Virus record (IMG/VR): IMGVR_UViG_3300034683_000117
Coordinates: 1-64,000 of that record
Length of the DNA stretch: 64,000 bases
From: a virus
Direction: 5' to 3' (one strand)
Shown here: one piece after another, positions 50,434 through 60,582 of the stretch
How positions within the stretch are numbered: the first letter of the stretch is position 1
Layout: the number at the start of each line of letters is the position of its first letter
The notes under the pieces: generated by a model
Told to the model about the DNA's origin: nothing
Database searches by the model: none
Seen by the model: the letters and a program-made list of their open reading frames with translations, nothing else
Position numbers and translations under genes: made by a program

Positions 50434-50712
50434 TTGAATAAGCTACAAAATTTATGTGATAAGAATAATATAACACTTCAAGATATATCAGACAATCTTG
50501 GGGTTTCATTAGATACGGCTAAAGCATGGTCGTCTGGCAGGCGCTTGCCAAAGCCTATAGAACGTCGGCAAATAGAAATGTTGTTGGGTCAAGATGCGTT
50601 TCCTGATATATCTAAATATGCCGATCAATGTATCGGTTGTCAGAAAACATGTAAACAACAATATTGGTCAACGATTGTATATTGTCCCAAATACCAGAAA
50701 GATTCAAAATAA
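50434..50712 (+). CDS. XRE-like helix-turn-helix protein
   Basis: 92 residues starting with TTG. The first 60 residues form a helix-turn-helix ('NITLQDISDNLGVSLDTAKA', 'WSSGRRLPKPIERRQIEML'); the C-terminus has 'CIGCQKTC' and a further Cys. It could be a local repressor or a terminase-side regulator. Confidence 0.65.
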   Translation: MNKLQNLCDKNNITLQDISDNLGVSLDTAKAWSSGRRLPKPIERRQIEMLLGQDAFPDISKYADQCIGCQKTCKQQYWSTIVYCPKYQKDSK

Positions 50713-50732
50713 TGTAAGAAATGAGGTTGAAT

Positions 50733-51593
50733 ATGGCTTCATGCAATTATTCTGGGTTATTAGATATTACTATGACGGACAGCCAACTTGCTGATTTTTA
50801 CCAGGGTGTGTTTGAAGAACCAATATTGACTAATCAATATTTAATTATCCGCAATACTGCGGGTGAAGTTATAGATAAATATATTTATGACGGTCGTGGA
50901 TTTGCACGTATTAAATTTAAGGCTATTGATAATGGCTTTACTAATAAAATTAAACCCCTTAATGTGCGTCAAGAATTATTATTTCACTTATTACAATCGG
51001 GAACAAAAATTCCTGTTAAACTTATAGATGGTTGTTTTGGTGTCGGCAAAAGCTTTGTTGCGTTAAATTGGGCGTTAGAAGCTGTTAATAAACATGATTA
51101 TGATAAAGTTGTGTATATCCGCAACAATATAGAGGTTAAAGATACTGTGTCAATAGGAGCGTTGCCAAATGGCCTAAACGATAAATTATTACCGTTTGCC
51201 ATGCCGATTGCCGATATTGTCGGTGGCTTGGTTGGTTTGGAATATTTACTCAAAGAAAATAAAATTGAGATGGCGCATCTTGGGTTTTTACGTGGACGTA
51301 ATTTTGATAATTCGGTTATTTTTGTTACCGAAGCAGAAAATTTGACAGAGGAACATGTTAAGCTTATCTTATCGCGTTGCGGTAAAAACAGTGTAATTAT
51401 ATTCGATGGTGATGTTGAGCAGGTAGACAAGAGTGTGTTTGCTGACAAGTCAGGTATGCAGTTGCTAATTAATGCTCTTAAAGGTAATCCGTTGTTTGGT
51501 ATGGTAGAGTTGATAGATGTAGAGCGCAGTGATGTGGCAAAACTTAGCGGCGTGTTGTCGGATTATCAAAAATTGTCGTGTGCTAGGAAGTGA
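50733..51593 (+). CDS. phoH: PhoH-like ATPase
   Basis: 286 residues from the ATG behind GAGG. P-loop 'IDGCFGVGKSFVALNWAL' near residue 100, 'YIRNNIEVKDTVSIGALP', 'FVTEAENLTEEHVKLILSRC' (Walker B variant with TEAE), 'VIIFDGDVEQVD'. This is the PhoH core, frequent in phages. Function in phages is unproven; RNA-related ATPase activity is suspected. Confidence 0.85.
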   Translation: MASCNYSGLLDITMTDSQLADFYQGVFEEPILTNQYLIIRNTAGEVIDKYIYDGRGFARIKFKAIDNGFTNKIKPLNVRQELLFHLLQSGTKIPVKLIDGCFGVGKSFVALNWALEAVNKHDYDKVVYIRNNIEVKDTVSIGALPNGLNDKLLPFAMPIADIVGGLVGLEYLLKENKIEMAHLGFLRGRNFDNSVIFVTEAENLTEEHVKLILSRCGKNSVIIFDGDVEQVDKSVFADKSGMQLLINALKGNPLFGMVELIDVERSDVAKLSGVLSDYQKLSCARK

Positions 51594-51597
51594 TTCA

Positions 51598-52734
51598 TTG
51601 CAAAATAAAGAACAAATTATCCATCTATATCAAAACGGTAACAGTTATAGGGAAATAGCTAATGCACTTAACCAACAGTGTGATACGAATTATTGGGATA
51701 GTGAGCGTGTGCGCAATGTTATCAGGCGCTGGCGCAAAAAAAATGAATGTAGTAAAAACACACAAGAAAAACCAATATCCCCACAACCTAATATAACCGA
51801 ATGGGAACAATTACAAATTGAACGACAGAAATTGCGCGATGAAAAAACACAACTTAATGCTGTATTGCGGAATTATTCACGTATTGAATTAATGGGTGAA
51901 TACATTATAGATGCAGTACGCTATTTGCCGCCATTGGATGTATGTATACATCCAGATAAACATAAAAATACTGAGCAACAATTAATTGCGTTATTTTCTG
52001 ACAGCCAGGTTGGTGAAAGCGTTATTCCTGACGAAATAGATGATAGAAACGCATATGATATTGATATATTTAAAGAACGTACAAAACAATATTTTGATCA
52101 GGTTGCCTCGATAGCGCAACATGATGGAATTTATACTATTCATATATTTCTACTGGGGGATATATTAGACGGCATAAATATTTATAAAAATCAAAAAGCT
52201 TATTTGAGCGAAGAAGTAATAGATCAATTAATAATTGCTGCCGAATATTTAAGTCAAATATTTGCGTCTATGTCTAAATATTTTGATATAAAACTGTATG
52301 GTGTTATTGGTAACCATGGGCGTGTGTCTGTGACAGAATCGTTGTCAAGCACCAATTATGAATATTTATTATATCGCTATATGGCCGAGCGTTTAAAAGG
52401 TATACCGTTTGAATATGGCAAAAGCTTCATTTTACAGACATCAATATTAGGTCATAATTACACATTAGTACATGGAGATCATATCAATAACAAAGAAAAT
52501 TCGTTGACACGTTTATACAGTTTATACCCGAATACTGACGTTTTTGTGTTAGGTCATTGGCATGTACCCGAACAAAAGGTAGTTAATAATTTTAAATATG
52601 TGGCTAATGGATGTTTGGTTGGTGGCAATATATACAGTATGAAGCATTTCCAAAGTATAGTTAGGCCAAGCCAGACATGTTTTGTAGTTACGGAAGATCG
52701 TCCTAAATGGGCTACGTACGAAATTGAGTTATAA
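51598..52734 (+). CDS. HTH plus calcineurin-like phosphoesterase
   Basis: 378 residues starting with TTG behind AGGAAGTGA, five bases after phoH. An N-terminal helix-turn-helix (about 1-45, 'YQNGNSYREIANALNQQ'), a coiled linker, then a metallophosphatase domain: 'ALFSDSQVGE', 'FLLGDILDG', 'GVIGNHGRVS', 'LVHGDHIN', 'LGHWHVPEQ'. It could cleave nucleic acids or phosphoesters; the HTH suggests a DNA target. Confidence 0.8.
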   Translation: MQNKEQIIHLYQNGNSYREIANALNQQCDTNYWDSERVRNVIRRWRKKNECSKNTQEKPISPQPNITEWEQLQIERQKLRDEKTQLNAVLRNYSRIELMGEYIIDAVRYLPPLDVCIHPDKHKNTEQQLIALFSDSQVGESVIPDEIDDRNAYDIDIFKERTKQYFDQVASIAQHDGIYTIHIFLLGDILDGINIYKNQKAYLSEEVIDQLIIAAEYLSQIFASMSKYFDIKLYGVIGNHGRVSVTESLSSTNYEYLLYRYMAERLKGIPFEYGKSFILQTSILGHNYTLVHGDHINNKENSLTRLYSLYPNTDVFVLGHWHVPEQKVVNNFKYVANGCLVGGNIYSMKHFQSIVRPSQTCFVVTEDRPKWATYEIEL

Positions 52735-52747
52735 GGAGATATGTTAT

Positions 52748-52966
52748 ATGGAATATAGAATTACTGTTCCCGTTGAAGATATTCGGGAAGAGATATATGA
52801 ATTAGCCAAAGAACACATTGATTTAATCATAGCATCAGGATATGACCCTAAAATGTTGTGTGATTGCTTGATTGATATGTTTAATATTGGTTACCGCGTC
52901 GGTGTAGAAGATCATAAATTAGCTATGTTGTATTTGGTGGAAAATGCCAACATATTAGACGATTAA
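52748..52966 (+). CDS. Small protein, unknown
   Basis: 72 residues from the ATG behind AAGGAGA. Acidic, helical ('EIYELAKEHIDLIIASGYDP'). Located between the phosphoesterase and terminase small subunit. Confidence 0.6.
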   Translation: MEYRITVPVEDIREEIYELAKEHIDLIIASGYDPKMLCDCLIDMFNIGYRVGVEDHKLAMLYLVENANILDD

Positions 52967-52971
52967 TAGCT

Positions 52972-53832
52972 ATGGCTACGGATTTAAGTAAGCGTTTATG
53001 TCAAAGATGCCACCAAAAACGTAACATAGCACGTGACTTCTATATGCATCGTAAATTTGTTGCTGGACGCGGACTTGATTTATGGTGTAAAGAATGTGTT
53101 AGTGAGTATGTGTATAACGAAGAAAGCTTACGCATTTATTTAGCCGCCAATTATCGCGTGTTTCAACCGCAGTTATGGCAAACTGCGGTTAATACTGCTG
53201 TCGAACAACTGCAAAACGATAAAGAGTATCAGTTGTCTCAACCAACGCAAAGACAGAATATGTTGGATGCGGCTGCTGTGAAAATTTATTTACGGCGTAT
53301 GAATCAAAAGCAGTATTATAAAGTTGCGGACGATGCACCAACTGATTGGGCTGATATTGAAGGTGATTCAAACGGTACGCCTGTAGAGTCGATGAAAAAA
53401 ACATATAATCGCAAGTGGCATGGTTATTATACAGACGCTGAAATTGAGTATTTGGATGAATATCTTGAAGGATTGCAGCGCGATTACGAAATAATCACTA
53501 CTAACCATTTAGATTATGCTAAAAAGGTTGCTAAGGCAAGTTTAATGGTGGATAAATGTTATGCCGCTATAGCTGATGGTGGTGACAATGCAATGAAAAA
53601 ATATAAAGATGCAAAAGAAATATTTGACTCGTTATCACAGTCGGCTAAATTTGCAGAAAAGACAAGGTCGCCTAATGAGGTCGCGGGGTTGGGTAGTTTT
53701 GGTGAATTAGTAAAACGTATGGAAAATCAAGGATTTTTACAGACAAAGGTTGAATTTGAGCCTGATGATGTAGATAAAATTTTAGAAGAGTTTAGTCATA
53801 CGATTAAATCTCTGAATGGTGTGGTAGAGTAA
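52972..53832 (+). CDS. Terminase small subunit with N-terminal zinc ribbon
   Basis: 286 residues. The first 45 hold 'CQRCHQKRN' and 'WCKECVSEY', a zinc ribbon. The rest is helical with 'DYEIITTNHLDYAKKVAKAS' and a Lys/Glu-rich end. The gene overlaps the large subunit start (TAATG), and small subunits normally stand there. The family call rests on position and general plan. Confidence 0.65.
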   Translation: MATDLSKRLCQRCHQKRNIARDFYMHRKFVAGRGLDLWCKECVSEYVYNEESLRIYLAANYRVFQPQLWQTAVNTAVEQLQNDKEYQLSQPTQRQNMLDAAAVKIYLRRMNQKQYYKVADDAPTDWADIEGDSNGTPVESMKKTYNRKWHGYYTDAEIEYLDEYLEGLQRDYEIITTNHLDYAKKVAKASLMVDKCYAAIADGGDNAMKKYKDAKEIFDSLSQSAKFAEKTRSPNEVAGLGSFGELVKRMENQGFLQTKVEFEPDDVDKILEEFSHTIKSLNGVVE

Positions 53833-55598
53833 TGTGTGCTTTTGCTAATTTTTCGTTGAATAAGGCCGCGGCACAAAATGGTGCTTATCGGAATTTAGAC
53901 AGCCCATTAGCTCATGACCCTATCAAAAAAATTGAAATTAAAAATGCTGGAGAATGGGAAAAACAAATACAGTTTTACCGAACACATTTAGACGTGTTTA
54001 TCGAAGAAGTATTTGGTGTTAAGTTATTTGATTTTCAGAAAGTTATCGCACGTGCTATTAGTAAGACGAACAACAGCGTGATAATTGAGTGTAGGTCATT
54101 AGGTAAAACATGGGAGCTGGCACTTATTTTATTGGCATTAGGTACGTTATATAGCGATTGTCCGATTGGTGTTGTGTCAGGCAATCGTAAACAGGCTAAT
54201 AATGTAGTTAAAAAAATTGAGCATGATTTTGCTAAAAATCCTAATATAGCACGCGAAATAGTATTTCCAATAAAACTATCAACTGATGAAGGTATCGTTA
54301 ATTTACGTTCAGGGAGCTATATTGAAACATTTGTACTTGGTCATAGTGGTGATAGTGGACGTGGCGGTCGTTATAAAGTCGTATTAATCGATGAGGCCAG
54401 ACTTGTGAAAGAACTCGCTATCAATGAGGTTATTTTGCCCACGCTACAGTATAGCCGTCCTGTTTATTATAAATATAAAGATAGTGGTTATGTAGATTTT
54501 GACAGCAAAATTATACAAACGTCAAGCGCTTATTTAAAAGCTTGTGATTTATATAACAGATTTGAAATTCATATTAATGAAATGCGAAATGATAATGACC
54601 ACTATTTTGCCTGTGCGTTAAATTATGATCCTGGTATTCGTAACGGCATTATTAAAGAGAGCTATATTGAAGATCAGAAGCGTAATATTCCATCATCTGT
54701 ATTCAATTATGAGTGGAATTCTGTATTTGTTGGTAGCCAGGAGAATTCATATTTCCCATATGATTTAACAGAACCTTGCCGTAAGCTACAGCGCGTTGAA
54801 GTAGTTCAACCGCGTGATAGTAAATCAATATATGTAATGGGTGTTGACCCTGCTGTTTCAGGTAATCCAAACACAGATAATGCAATTATTACAGTGTTAA
54901 AACTCAAAGAAAAACCTGATGGTACGTATATTAAAGATTTGGTGTATATGCGTTCGTTACATGGTTATCAACTCGACCAGTTGGCTGATGAAATTAGAAA
55001 AACATATACGCGGTTTCCTAATACTCAAAAAATTGTTGTAGATGTTATGAATGTCGGGCAAGGGTTAATTCCGTTATTAGATATGGTGTGGGTCGATCCT
55101 GTAACAAATAAAGAATATCCACCATTTGTACCAGATGATGACCCAAAACGCATGATGATGCCAGATGCTGTACCATTGGTTAGAGCTGTGTTGCCAAGTG
55201 TGGAATCTAATAATAGGATGGCTACTTATACGCGCTTATGCCTTGAAAGAGAAACGTTAAATCTTCCTGTTTCGTCAAGTAGAATTGATTTTATACGTAG
55301 TAATAATGACGATGATGATAATGATACGCATTTAACAAAGAGCAAGGCGCAAATGCTTGTTGAGGAAAAAGCTATATTTATAGAGGCCGATGCTTTACAG
55401 CATGAAATGGCTAATATTATTCCGGCTCTCACATCAAATGGACGTATTATTTATGATCGTGCCACAAAGTCAATACATCGTGACAGATACACATGTATGG
55501 CAATGACATTAGATTATGTTCGTGAGTTAGAAGAAATTAACAAAGACGAAATTAGATCAGACGGCGAAACAGTGGTAGGTATAGCTTTGCATTTTTGA
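53832..55598 (+). CDS. terL: Terminase large subunit
   Basis: 588 residues. ATPase: Walker A variant 'ECRSLGKTWELALILLALG' near residue 95, Walker B 'VVLIDEARLV', coupling 'IIQTSSAYLK'. Nuclease: 'VMGVDPAVSGNPNTDNAIIT' (first Asp), 'KIVVDVMNVGQG', acidic residues before 'YTCMAMTLDY'. It pumps and cuts DNA during packaging into the prohead. Confidence 0.93.
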   Translation: MCAFANFSLNKAAAQNGAYRNLDSPLAHDPIKKIEIKNAGEWEKQIQFYRTHLDVFIEEVFGVKLFDFQKVIARAISKTNNSVIIECRSLGKTWELALILLALGTLYSDCPIGVVSGNRKQANNVVKKIEHDFAKNPNIAREIVFPIKLSTDEGIVNLRSGSYIETFVLGHSGDSGRGGRYKVVLIDEARLVKELAINEVILPTLQYSRPVYYKYKDSGYVDFDSKIIQTSSAYLKACDLYNRFEIHINEMRNDNDHYFACALNYDPGIRNGIIKESYIEDQKRNIPSSVFNYEWNSVFVGSQENSYFPYDLTEPCRKLQRVEVVQPRDSKSIYVMGVDPAVSGNPNTDNAIITVLKLKEKPDGTYIKDLVYMRSLHGYQLDQLADEIRKTYTRFPNTQKIVVDVMNVGQGLIPLLDMVWVDPVTNKEYPPFVPDDDPKRMMMPDAVPLVRAVLPSVESNNRMATYTRLCLERETLNLPVSSSRIDFIRSNNDDDDNDTHLTKSKAQMLVEEKAIFIEADALQHEMANIIPALTSNGRIIYDRATKSIHRDRYTCMAMTLDYVRELEEINKDEIRSDGETVVGIALHF

Positions 55599-55615
55599 TA
55601 GAAAGGGGTGATTAA

Positions 55616-57118
55616 GTGGCACGACGTAATAGACAACAGCAAGAGCAGGTACAAAAGGATGATAATATGGTCCTTGGTGTTCGGACCAGCACTACTCCTA
55701 CAGATGTTGTTATTAATGTATATGAGCCTAATCGTAACTATAGCTCAAGCGGAAGCTTGAAAAATTATGATATAGATCAAATATTACAACGCAAACAGGA
55801 TAACATATACAAAATATATGAATTAATGTCATTTTATGTAGATGCTGATAGTATATTTTCAGGAGCTATTAAACGTATATTAGTGCCGTTTAGTTCAAGT
55901 AAATGGTATTTACAAGGTAAAAATGAGGCAGCTAAACGCAAATATGAACAATGGTTCAACGATATTAAGCTTAATGATTTAATAAAAGGACTATTTTATG
56001 ACCTGTATTTATACGGGCAAGTGTTCCTTTATGACCGAGGAAGTTGGATTGACATATTACCTCCGCACAAAATTCAAATTATGGACATGGGGGTTAATGG
56101 CGAACCTGTGCTTGCGTTTAAGATAGAAGAATTTGCTACACGTGGATATGCTGCGATTGATGAAAAATTTATTAACACATTGTTAAAAAAATATGAAGGC
56201 TATCCTGAAGAAATACAAGAGGGTATTAAGAAGCGTCAACAGTGGGTGCAGTTAAATCCAGCAAACACATATGCAATACAGGGACAAAAGTCGCTGTGGG
56301 AAAAATACGCAATGCCATTCGGGGTTTCTGCATTAAAAGCTTTTGCTAAAAAACAACTGATTAGCGAATATGAAAACGCTTTGTTGAACTTAATGGTCAA
56401 AAGCTTTTTACATGTCAAAGTTGGTGATAGTAACCATTACCCTAAACCAAGCGTTGCTGAGTTATCAAATATCGGTAATATATTTAAAGACGCCATTAAC
56501 GGTTTCCCATTAGCTGTTACCACATGGAATATTGATGCGGAATGGGTTAGATTAAACGACAGTAATTTTGATATATCGAAAAATAAATATGTTGAAGTTA
56601 ATACAGAGATATTAGAGAGTTGTGGTATATCAAGTCTGATTGTCAGCGGTCAAGGCGACAGCAGCTCAAGTTATGCGCAGGCACAGGTTAATGTTAATGT
56701 GTTGGTTGAGCGTATAGAACAAGCCCAACGTGATGTTATAGATTTTATAAATACTATTATGCGGAAACGGGCTGCTGAATGGCGTGTATCAGATACACGT
56801 ATTCCTGAATTTCATTTTGAGGAAACGTCGTTGCGTGACGATACTGCGTTCCGCAAAGAAGTATTGTCATTATTCCAGAACGGATTACTTGGCTATCGCT
56901 CTACGCTTGAGCGCCTTGGGTACGATTATGAACAAGAAAAATCGCGTAAACAAGATGAAAATGAAAGTGCTGACCGTAATGTTTTTGTAGTGCCTCCTAG
57001 TTTTTATATACAGACACCAGATTCGGATGCTGGCCGCCCTACTACGCCTGATAATGAGCGTGTCTCTGATCCTAATGATTCAAAGAGCGGGGCTGCACCA
57101 AAGCCGTCTGGGTCATAA
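55616..57118 (+). CDS. Portal protein
   Basis: 500 residues; GTG start behind GAAAGGGG. 'YDLYLYGQVFLYDRGSW', 'ILPPHKIQIMDMGVNGEP', 'AMPFGVSALKAFAKKQLISE', 'SIIVSGQGDSSSSYAQAQVNV' in pieces, and a Ser/Asp/Pro-rich tail: the general plan of phage portal proteins. It forms the ring through which DNA passes. It stands between terminase and protease. Confidence 0.85.
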   Translation: MARRNRQQQEQVQKDDNMVLGVRTSTTPTDVVINVYEPNRNYSSSGSLKNYDIDQILQRKQDNIYKIYELMSFYVDADSIFSGAIKRILVPFSSSKWYLQGKNEAAKRKYEQWFNDIKLNDLIKGLFYDLYLYGQVFLYDRGSWIDILPPHKIQIMDMGVNGEPVLAFKIEEFATRGYAAIDEKFINTLLKKYEGYPEEIQEGIKKRQQWVQLNPANTYAIQGQKSLWEKYAMPFGVSALKAFAKKQLISEYENALLNLMVKSFLHVKVGDSNHYPKPSVAELSNIGNIFKDAINGFPLAVTTWNIDAEWVRLNDSNFDISKNKYVEVNTEILESCGISSLIVSGQGDSSSSYAQAQVNVNVLVERIEQAQRDVIDFINTIMRKRAAEWRVSDTRIPEFHFEETSLRDDTAFRKEVLSLFQNGLLGYRSTLERLGYDYEQEKSRKQDENESADRNVFVVPPSFYIQTPDSDAGRPTTPDNERVSDPNDSKSGAAPKPSGS

Positions 57119-57142
57119 TATTATTCGTGAAAGGAGGTGAAA

Positions 57143-58642
57143 TTGTTGATAGACAAACTAAAATTTGACGCACAGCGTATCTTGTCTTTGTCTGATACTA
57201 ATGATATTTACATGGAAGCAAAAGTGCTTTTTCTTACTGACCAAACAAACTTAAATGGTACAAGATTTACAGGTAGTTTTATTAATAGTGTTGTAGAACA
57301 AGATTATAAGTACCAAGGACTACCTTTGGTTGTGGATATGGAGAAGTTGGAAAGTAAAAAATATAATCAGCTAACGCATAAATTAACACCAGAGGGATTT
57401 GGCACACAAATGATTGGTGATTTTATACAATTCTATCAGGAGAATGTAGATAATGGTGCGTTGGGTTTGTTTGGTATTGTAAGAATTTATAAGCGCTTTC
57501 CTGCTACGTGTGCTGCTATATTAGATTTATATAGTCGCGGCTTACTAAGATTCTCCGTAGAGGTGCTTGTCGGAGAGTATTACATTAATGACGATGGCAC
57601 AAAGGATGTGCCTGCATCCGATGAAAACACATTGATGGGTGTGGCAATTGTATCAAATCCCGCAGAGCCACGTTCGCAGGCTTATTATTTAGTAGCGGAG
57701 GCGCTGTTAGAAGATCAGAAAGAGGTGAAAACAATGGCTGAAATAAATATTGATAATTCTGCTGAAAAGGCGTCTGATGTACAGTGGGGCGATGTTGATT
57801 TAACGGATTTGCGTGATAAGCTGATGGAGGCCGACAATAAAGCCGAGTTAGTGCGTGAGGCTTATTTGGTAGTTGAAGAAGGCTGGGAGACTGCTCCGTC
57901 GCAACACTTGAAATATCCGCATCATGTTATTGAAAACGATACGCTTGTTGTCGCAGTTAACGGGTGTCAAGCAGCATATCAAAGGCTTATGCAAAATGAC
58001 CCTAATAACGATGAAGCATTAAGTCATCTAAAAAGACATTATGATGAACTTGGATTAACAATGGAAAAAGCGGATACCGAAGCAGATGTTGAAGCGTCAG
58101 ATAATAAAGAGATTGAAGTCCAAGCGCAAGACAATAAAGAGATTGAATCTCAAATACAAGATGTAGCACAAGAATTGCAAGCACTACAAGAGGAACTGGC
58201 TAAATGCAAAGCAGAATTGCAGGACAAAATTAATGAGTTGGCTGAAGCCAAAAACCTAATATCCCAAAAAGAAGCGGATATTGTGTCGCTTGGTGAAGCC
58301 ATATCAAACAAAGATGCAGAAATAGCATCATTGAATGAAATTAAAGTCAAATATGACCAGATTGTAGCCGAGCAAGAAGAAAGTGCTAAACAAGCTAAGA
58401 AATCAGCATTGACTGAAAAGTTAGCTAAGTTCTTTAAAGCTGACGAATTGACGCAACCAGAAATTGCTCAAGCGATTGAGTCGCTTGATGAAAATGCTGT
58501 CAATAAGTTGATAGCTGACAAAGTTGTTGCGCAAGCACAAAATGACAATTATAAACGTTTTGTAACACGCATTACTGCTGATATTAAACCTGGTGATTCG
58601 GCAGATGTCGTGTCAAAATATATAACTATTTATAACAAATAA
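57143..58642 (+). CDS. Prohead protease fused to scaffold
   Basis: About 499 residues; TTG start behind AAAGGAGG (a GTG lies two codons earlier). The N-terminal part (about 15-190) resembles a HK97-type maturation protease ('TLMGVAIVSNPAEPRSQ' at its end). The middle has 'REAYLVVEEGWETAPSQHL'. From about 310 to 450 a long coiled coil ('LQEELAKCKAELQDKINEL') is a typical internal scaffold. Both functions in one chain are common in phages. Confidence 0.75.
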   Translation: MLIDKLKFDAQRILSLSDTNDIYMEAKVLFLTDQTNLNGTRFTGSFINSVVEQDYKYQGLPLVVDMEKLESKKYNQLTHKLTPEGFGTQMIGDFIQFYQENVDNGALGLFGIVRIYKRFPATCAAILDLYSRGLLRFSVEVLVGEYYINDDGTKDVPASDENTLMGVAIVSNPAEPRSQAYYLVAEALLEDQKEVKTMAEINIDNSAEKASDVQWGDVDLTDLRDKLMEADNKAELVREAYLVVEEGWETAPSQHLKYPHHVIENDTLVVAVNGCQAAYQRLMQNDPNNDEALSHLKRHYDELGLTMEKADTEADVEASDNKEIEVQAQDNKEIESQIQDVAQELQALQEELAKCKAELQDKINELAEAKNLISQKEADIVSLGEAISNKDAEIASLNEIKVKYDQIVAEQEESAKQAKKSALTEKLAKFFKADELTQPEIAQAIESLDENAVNKLIADKVVAQAQNDNYKRFVTRITADIKPGDSADVVSKYITIYNK

Positions 58643-58654
58643 GGAGGAAATAAA

Positions 58655-59086
58655 ATGGCTTTTTTATTGAATATGGGCAACGACCTATATTTAGGAACTT
58701 TAAATGCCGCCGCTGCGGTGAAACCTGGTGTGTTCGTAGTGCCTGACTACAGCGCTGGTACTGTCGCTATAGCTGATGCAACTTCGGGTGATGGTGATGT
58801 ATGGGTTGTAGCTAACGACATAGATACTGTTGCTGAACAAGGTATAAATGACCTTGACTACGAAGTGGCCGCTGGAGAGAAAGTTAAAATACACAAACTA
58901 GTACCTGGCGAAGTGTTTACGGTTGATTTATTCAACGGCACGCCTGCTGTTGGCGATGTAGTCGCCGCAGGTGTAGGTGGCAAACTTGAGGCTGTGGGGA
59001 CAAGGACGCCCGACTCGTCTTTCACCGTTATAGAGAAACCCGTTTTATGGGGCGTACAATGCATTAAATGCGTTGTGAATGACTAA
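58655..59086 (+). CDS. Capsid decoration / head protein
   Basis: 143 residues, beta-rich and small-residue-rich ('NAAAAVKPGVFVVPDYSAGT', 'GTPAVGDVVAAGVGGKLEAV'), AAGGAGG before the ATG. Position between scaffold and capsid and composition suggest a decoration (gpD-like) protein. Confidence 0.65.
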   Translation: MAFLLNMGNDLYLGTLNAAAAVKPGVFVVPDYSAGTVAIADATSGDGDVWVVANDIDTVAEQGINDLDYEVAAGEKVKIHKLVPGEVFTVDLFNGTPAVGDVVAAGVGGKLEAVGTRTPDSSFTVIEKPVLWGVQCIKCVVND

Positions 59087-59107
59087 TAGAGAAGGGAGAT
59101 TAGAAGA

Positions 59108-60082
59108 ATGGCTTTAAAAACTGATAAGGCTGTAGAAGTCTTTACTGCAAGCATATTGCATAAAGCGAATGATAAGGATATAGAGATAGAGGAAGCCCGT
59201 CAAGCTATACGTACGTTGGCGCAGACGCCCAGTCCTGCTAACCGTTGGGAAATAGCACAGATAATGGGCTTTGTTATTGACAATGTATTAGCCGAGCGTA
59301 TGAATTATTTAGATTATATAGCCGATGTGAAGAACGTTGGTATGGGTGAAAAAGCCCAGTTTGCTATTGAACTTGACGGTCTGCAAGCATTTATAATCGC
59401 TAAAGGTGCTACCGTTGAGAGAAGCAAGGTATTAAATAAATATATAACCGTAGATACTGAAGCAGTTGGTATACGCCCGTTTGTGAACTTTACCGAATTA
59501 GCATCTGGTAAGGTAAATTTCGACAGGTTGGCTGTACAGGCTGCTGACAAAATGGAACAAAAAATGATACAGCGCATAGAGGCAGTATTGTACAGTGCGT
59601 TTGCTGGATATGCTGCTCCGAATTATGCATCTGGTTCTGCTGTTGTGCCTGCAACGTTTGACCAGCAGTTACGTGCGTTCCAGCGTTATGGTGATGTAAG
59701 TATAGTTGGCGATATAGATGTTATATCTCAATTAACCAGCTTAACCGGATTCAATAATGTGGTAGCCGATCCATTAATGGTAGAACATAATCAGAACGGA
59801 TTTATAGGCACATATAAAGGTGCCAATGTGGTTAAGTTAATCAACCCGTTTGCAGACGCCAATATGTCTGGTACTGTATTGCGTAATGATTTGTTATATA
59901 TAGTGCCTAGCGGAGACCCTGCTATGCGTCCGTTAAAAGTCGTATTTGAAGGCGGCATACAGTCTATGGACCAAACCAATATAAACGATTTGTCTTATGA
60001 AATGAGATTTGATCGTTTGTTTGGTGTTGGTATAGCGGCTGGCGTCAACCTGCTTGGCGTGTATGAGGATACTTCCATATAG
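59108..60082 (+). CDS. Major capsid protein
   Basis: 324 residues. 'EARQAIRTLAQTPSPANRWE' N-arm, 'YIADVKNVGMGEKAQFAIEL', 'RPFVNFTELASGKVNFDRLA', 'ADKMEQKMIQRIEAVLYSAF'. HK97-like plan without the scaffold part, which is on the gene before. GGGAG precedes the ATG. A strong hairpin follows, typical for highly expressed capsid genes. Confidence 0.82.
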   Translation: MALKTDKAVEVFTASILHKANDKDIEIEEARQAIRTLAQTPSPANRWEIAQIMGFVIDNVLAERMNYLDYIADVKNVGMGEKAQFAIELDGLQAFIIAKGATVERSKVLNKYITVDTEAVGIRPFVNFTELASGKVNFDRLAVQAADKMEQKMIQRIEAVLYSAFAGYAAPNYASGSAVVPATFDQQLRAFQRYGDVSIVGDIDVISQLTSLTGFNNVVADPLMVEHNQNGFIGTYKGANVVKLINPFADANMSGTVLRNDLLYIVPSGDPAMRPLKVVFEGGIQSMDQTNINDLSYEMRFDRLFGVGIAAGVNLLGVYEDTSI

Positions 60083-60084
60083 TT

Positions 60085-60115
60085 GTAGGGAGGATCACCT
60101 CCCTACCCTATTTTA
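60085..60115 (+). terminator. Hairpin after the capsid gene (partial terminator)
   Basis: TAGGGAGG-ATCA-CCTCCCTA followed by CCCTATTTTATT. The shape fits partial termination or 3' end protection of the capsid message. Confidence 0.65.
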
Positions 60116-60133
60116 TTGTAAAGGAGTGGTTGA

Positions 60134-60571
60134 ATGGCGAAACTTGTGAAGGTAATTAACCCTAATAAGTTTGATGTCGGTGTAAAACTCATGGATGGTA
60201 TCCGTTCGATTAATATACGTCATGGCGCATTTACTATGCTTGATGAAAATGAGGTATATTATATAAACCAAGTCAGCGGACTATTTAAGCGCAAAATGTT
60301 AGTAGTTGAAGATGAGGACGTTGTGCAAAATATGGGGTTTGCTCCCGATGAAGCTAAAAATTTGACTGATGATGAAATTGCTACATTACTCAAAGGCAAT
60401 CATTTAAAGATGAAAAAAGAGCTAGAAAAAATTACCGAGCCTCATATTAAAGACAGAGTGTATAATATCGCTAAAACGCTCGACTTGTCCGCGTCTAAGC
60501 TTAAAATTATATCTGATTTTGTAGGTAGACCGATTGAATTAGATGATATATCGTCTGACGATACAGATTAG
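60134..60571 (+). CDS. Head protein, unknown
   Basis: 145 residues: 'VINPNKFDVGVKLMDGIRSI', 'LTDDEIATLLKGNHLKMKKE', acidic end. AAAGGAG precedes the ATG. Small head or capsid-associated role inferred from place. Confidence 0.6.
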   Translation: MAKLVKVINPNKFDVGVKLMDGIRSINIRHGAFTMLDENEVYYINQVSGLFKRKMLVVEDEDVVQNMGFAPDEAKNLTDDEIATLLKGNHLKMKKELEKITEPHIKDRVYNIAKTLDLSASKLKIISDFVGRPIELDDISSDDTD

Positions 60572-60582
60572 AGGTGGTGGTT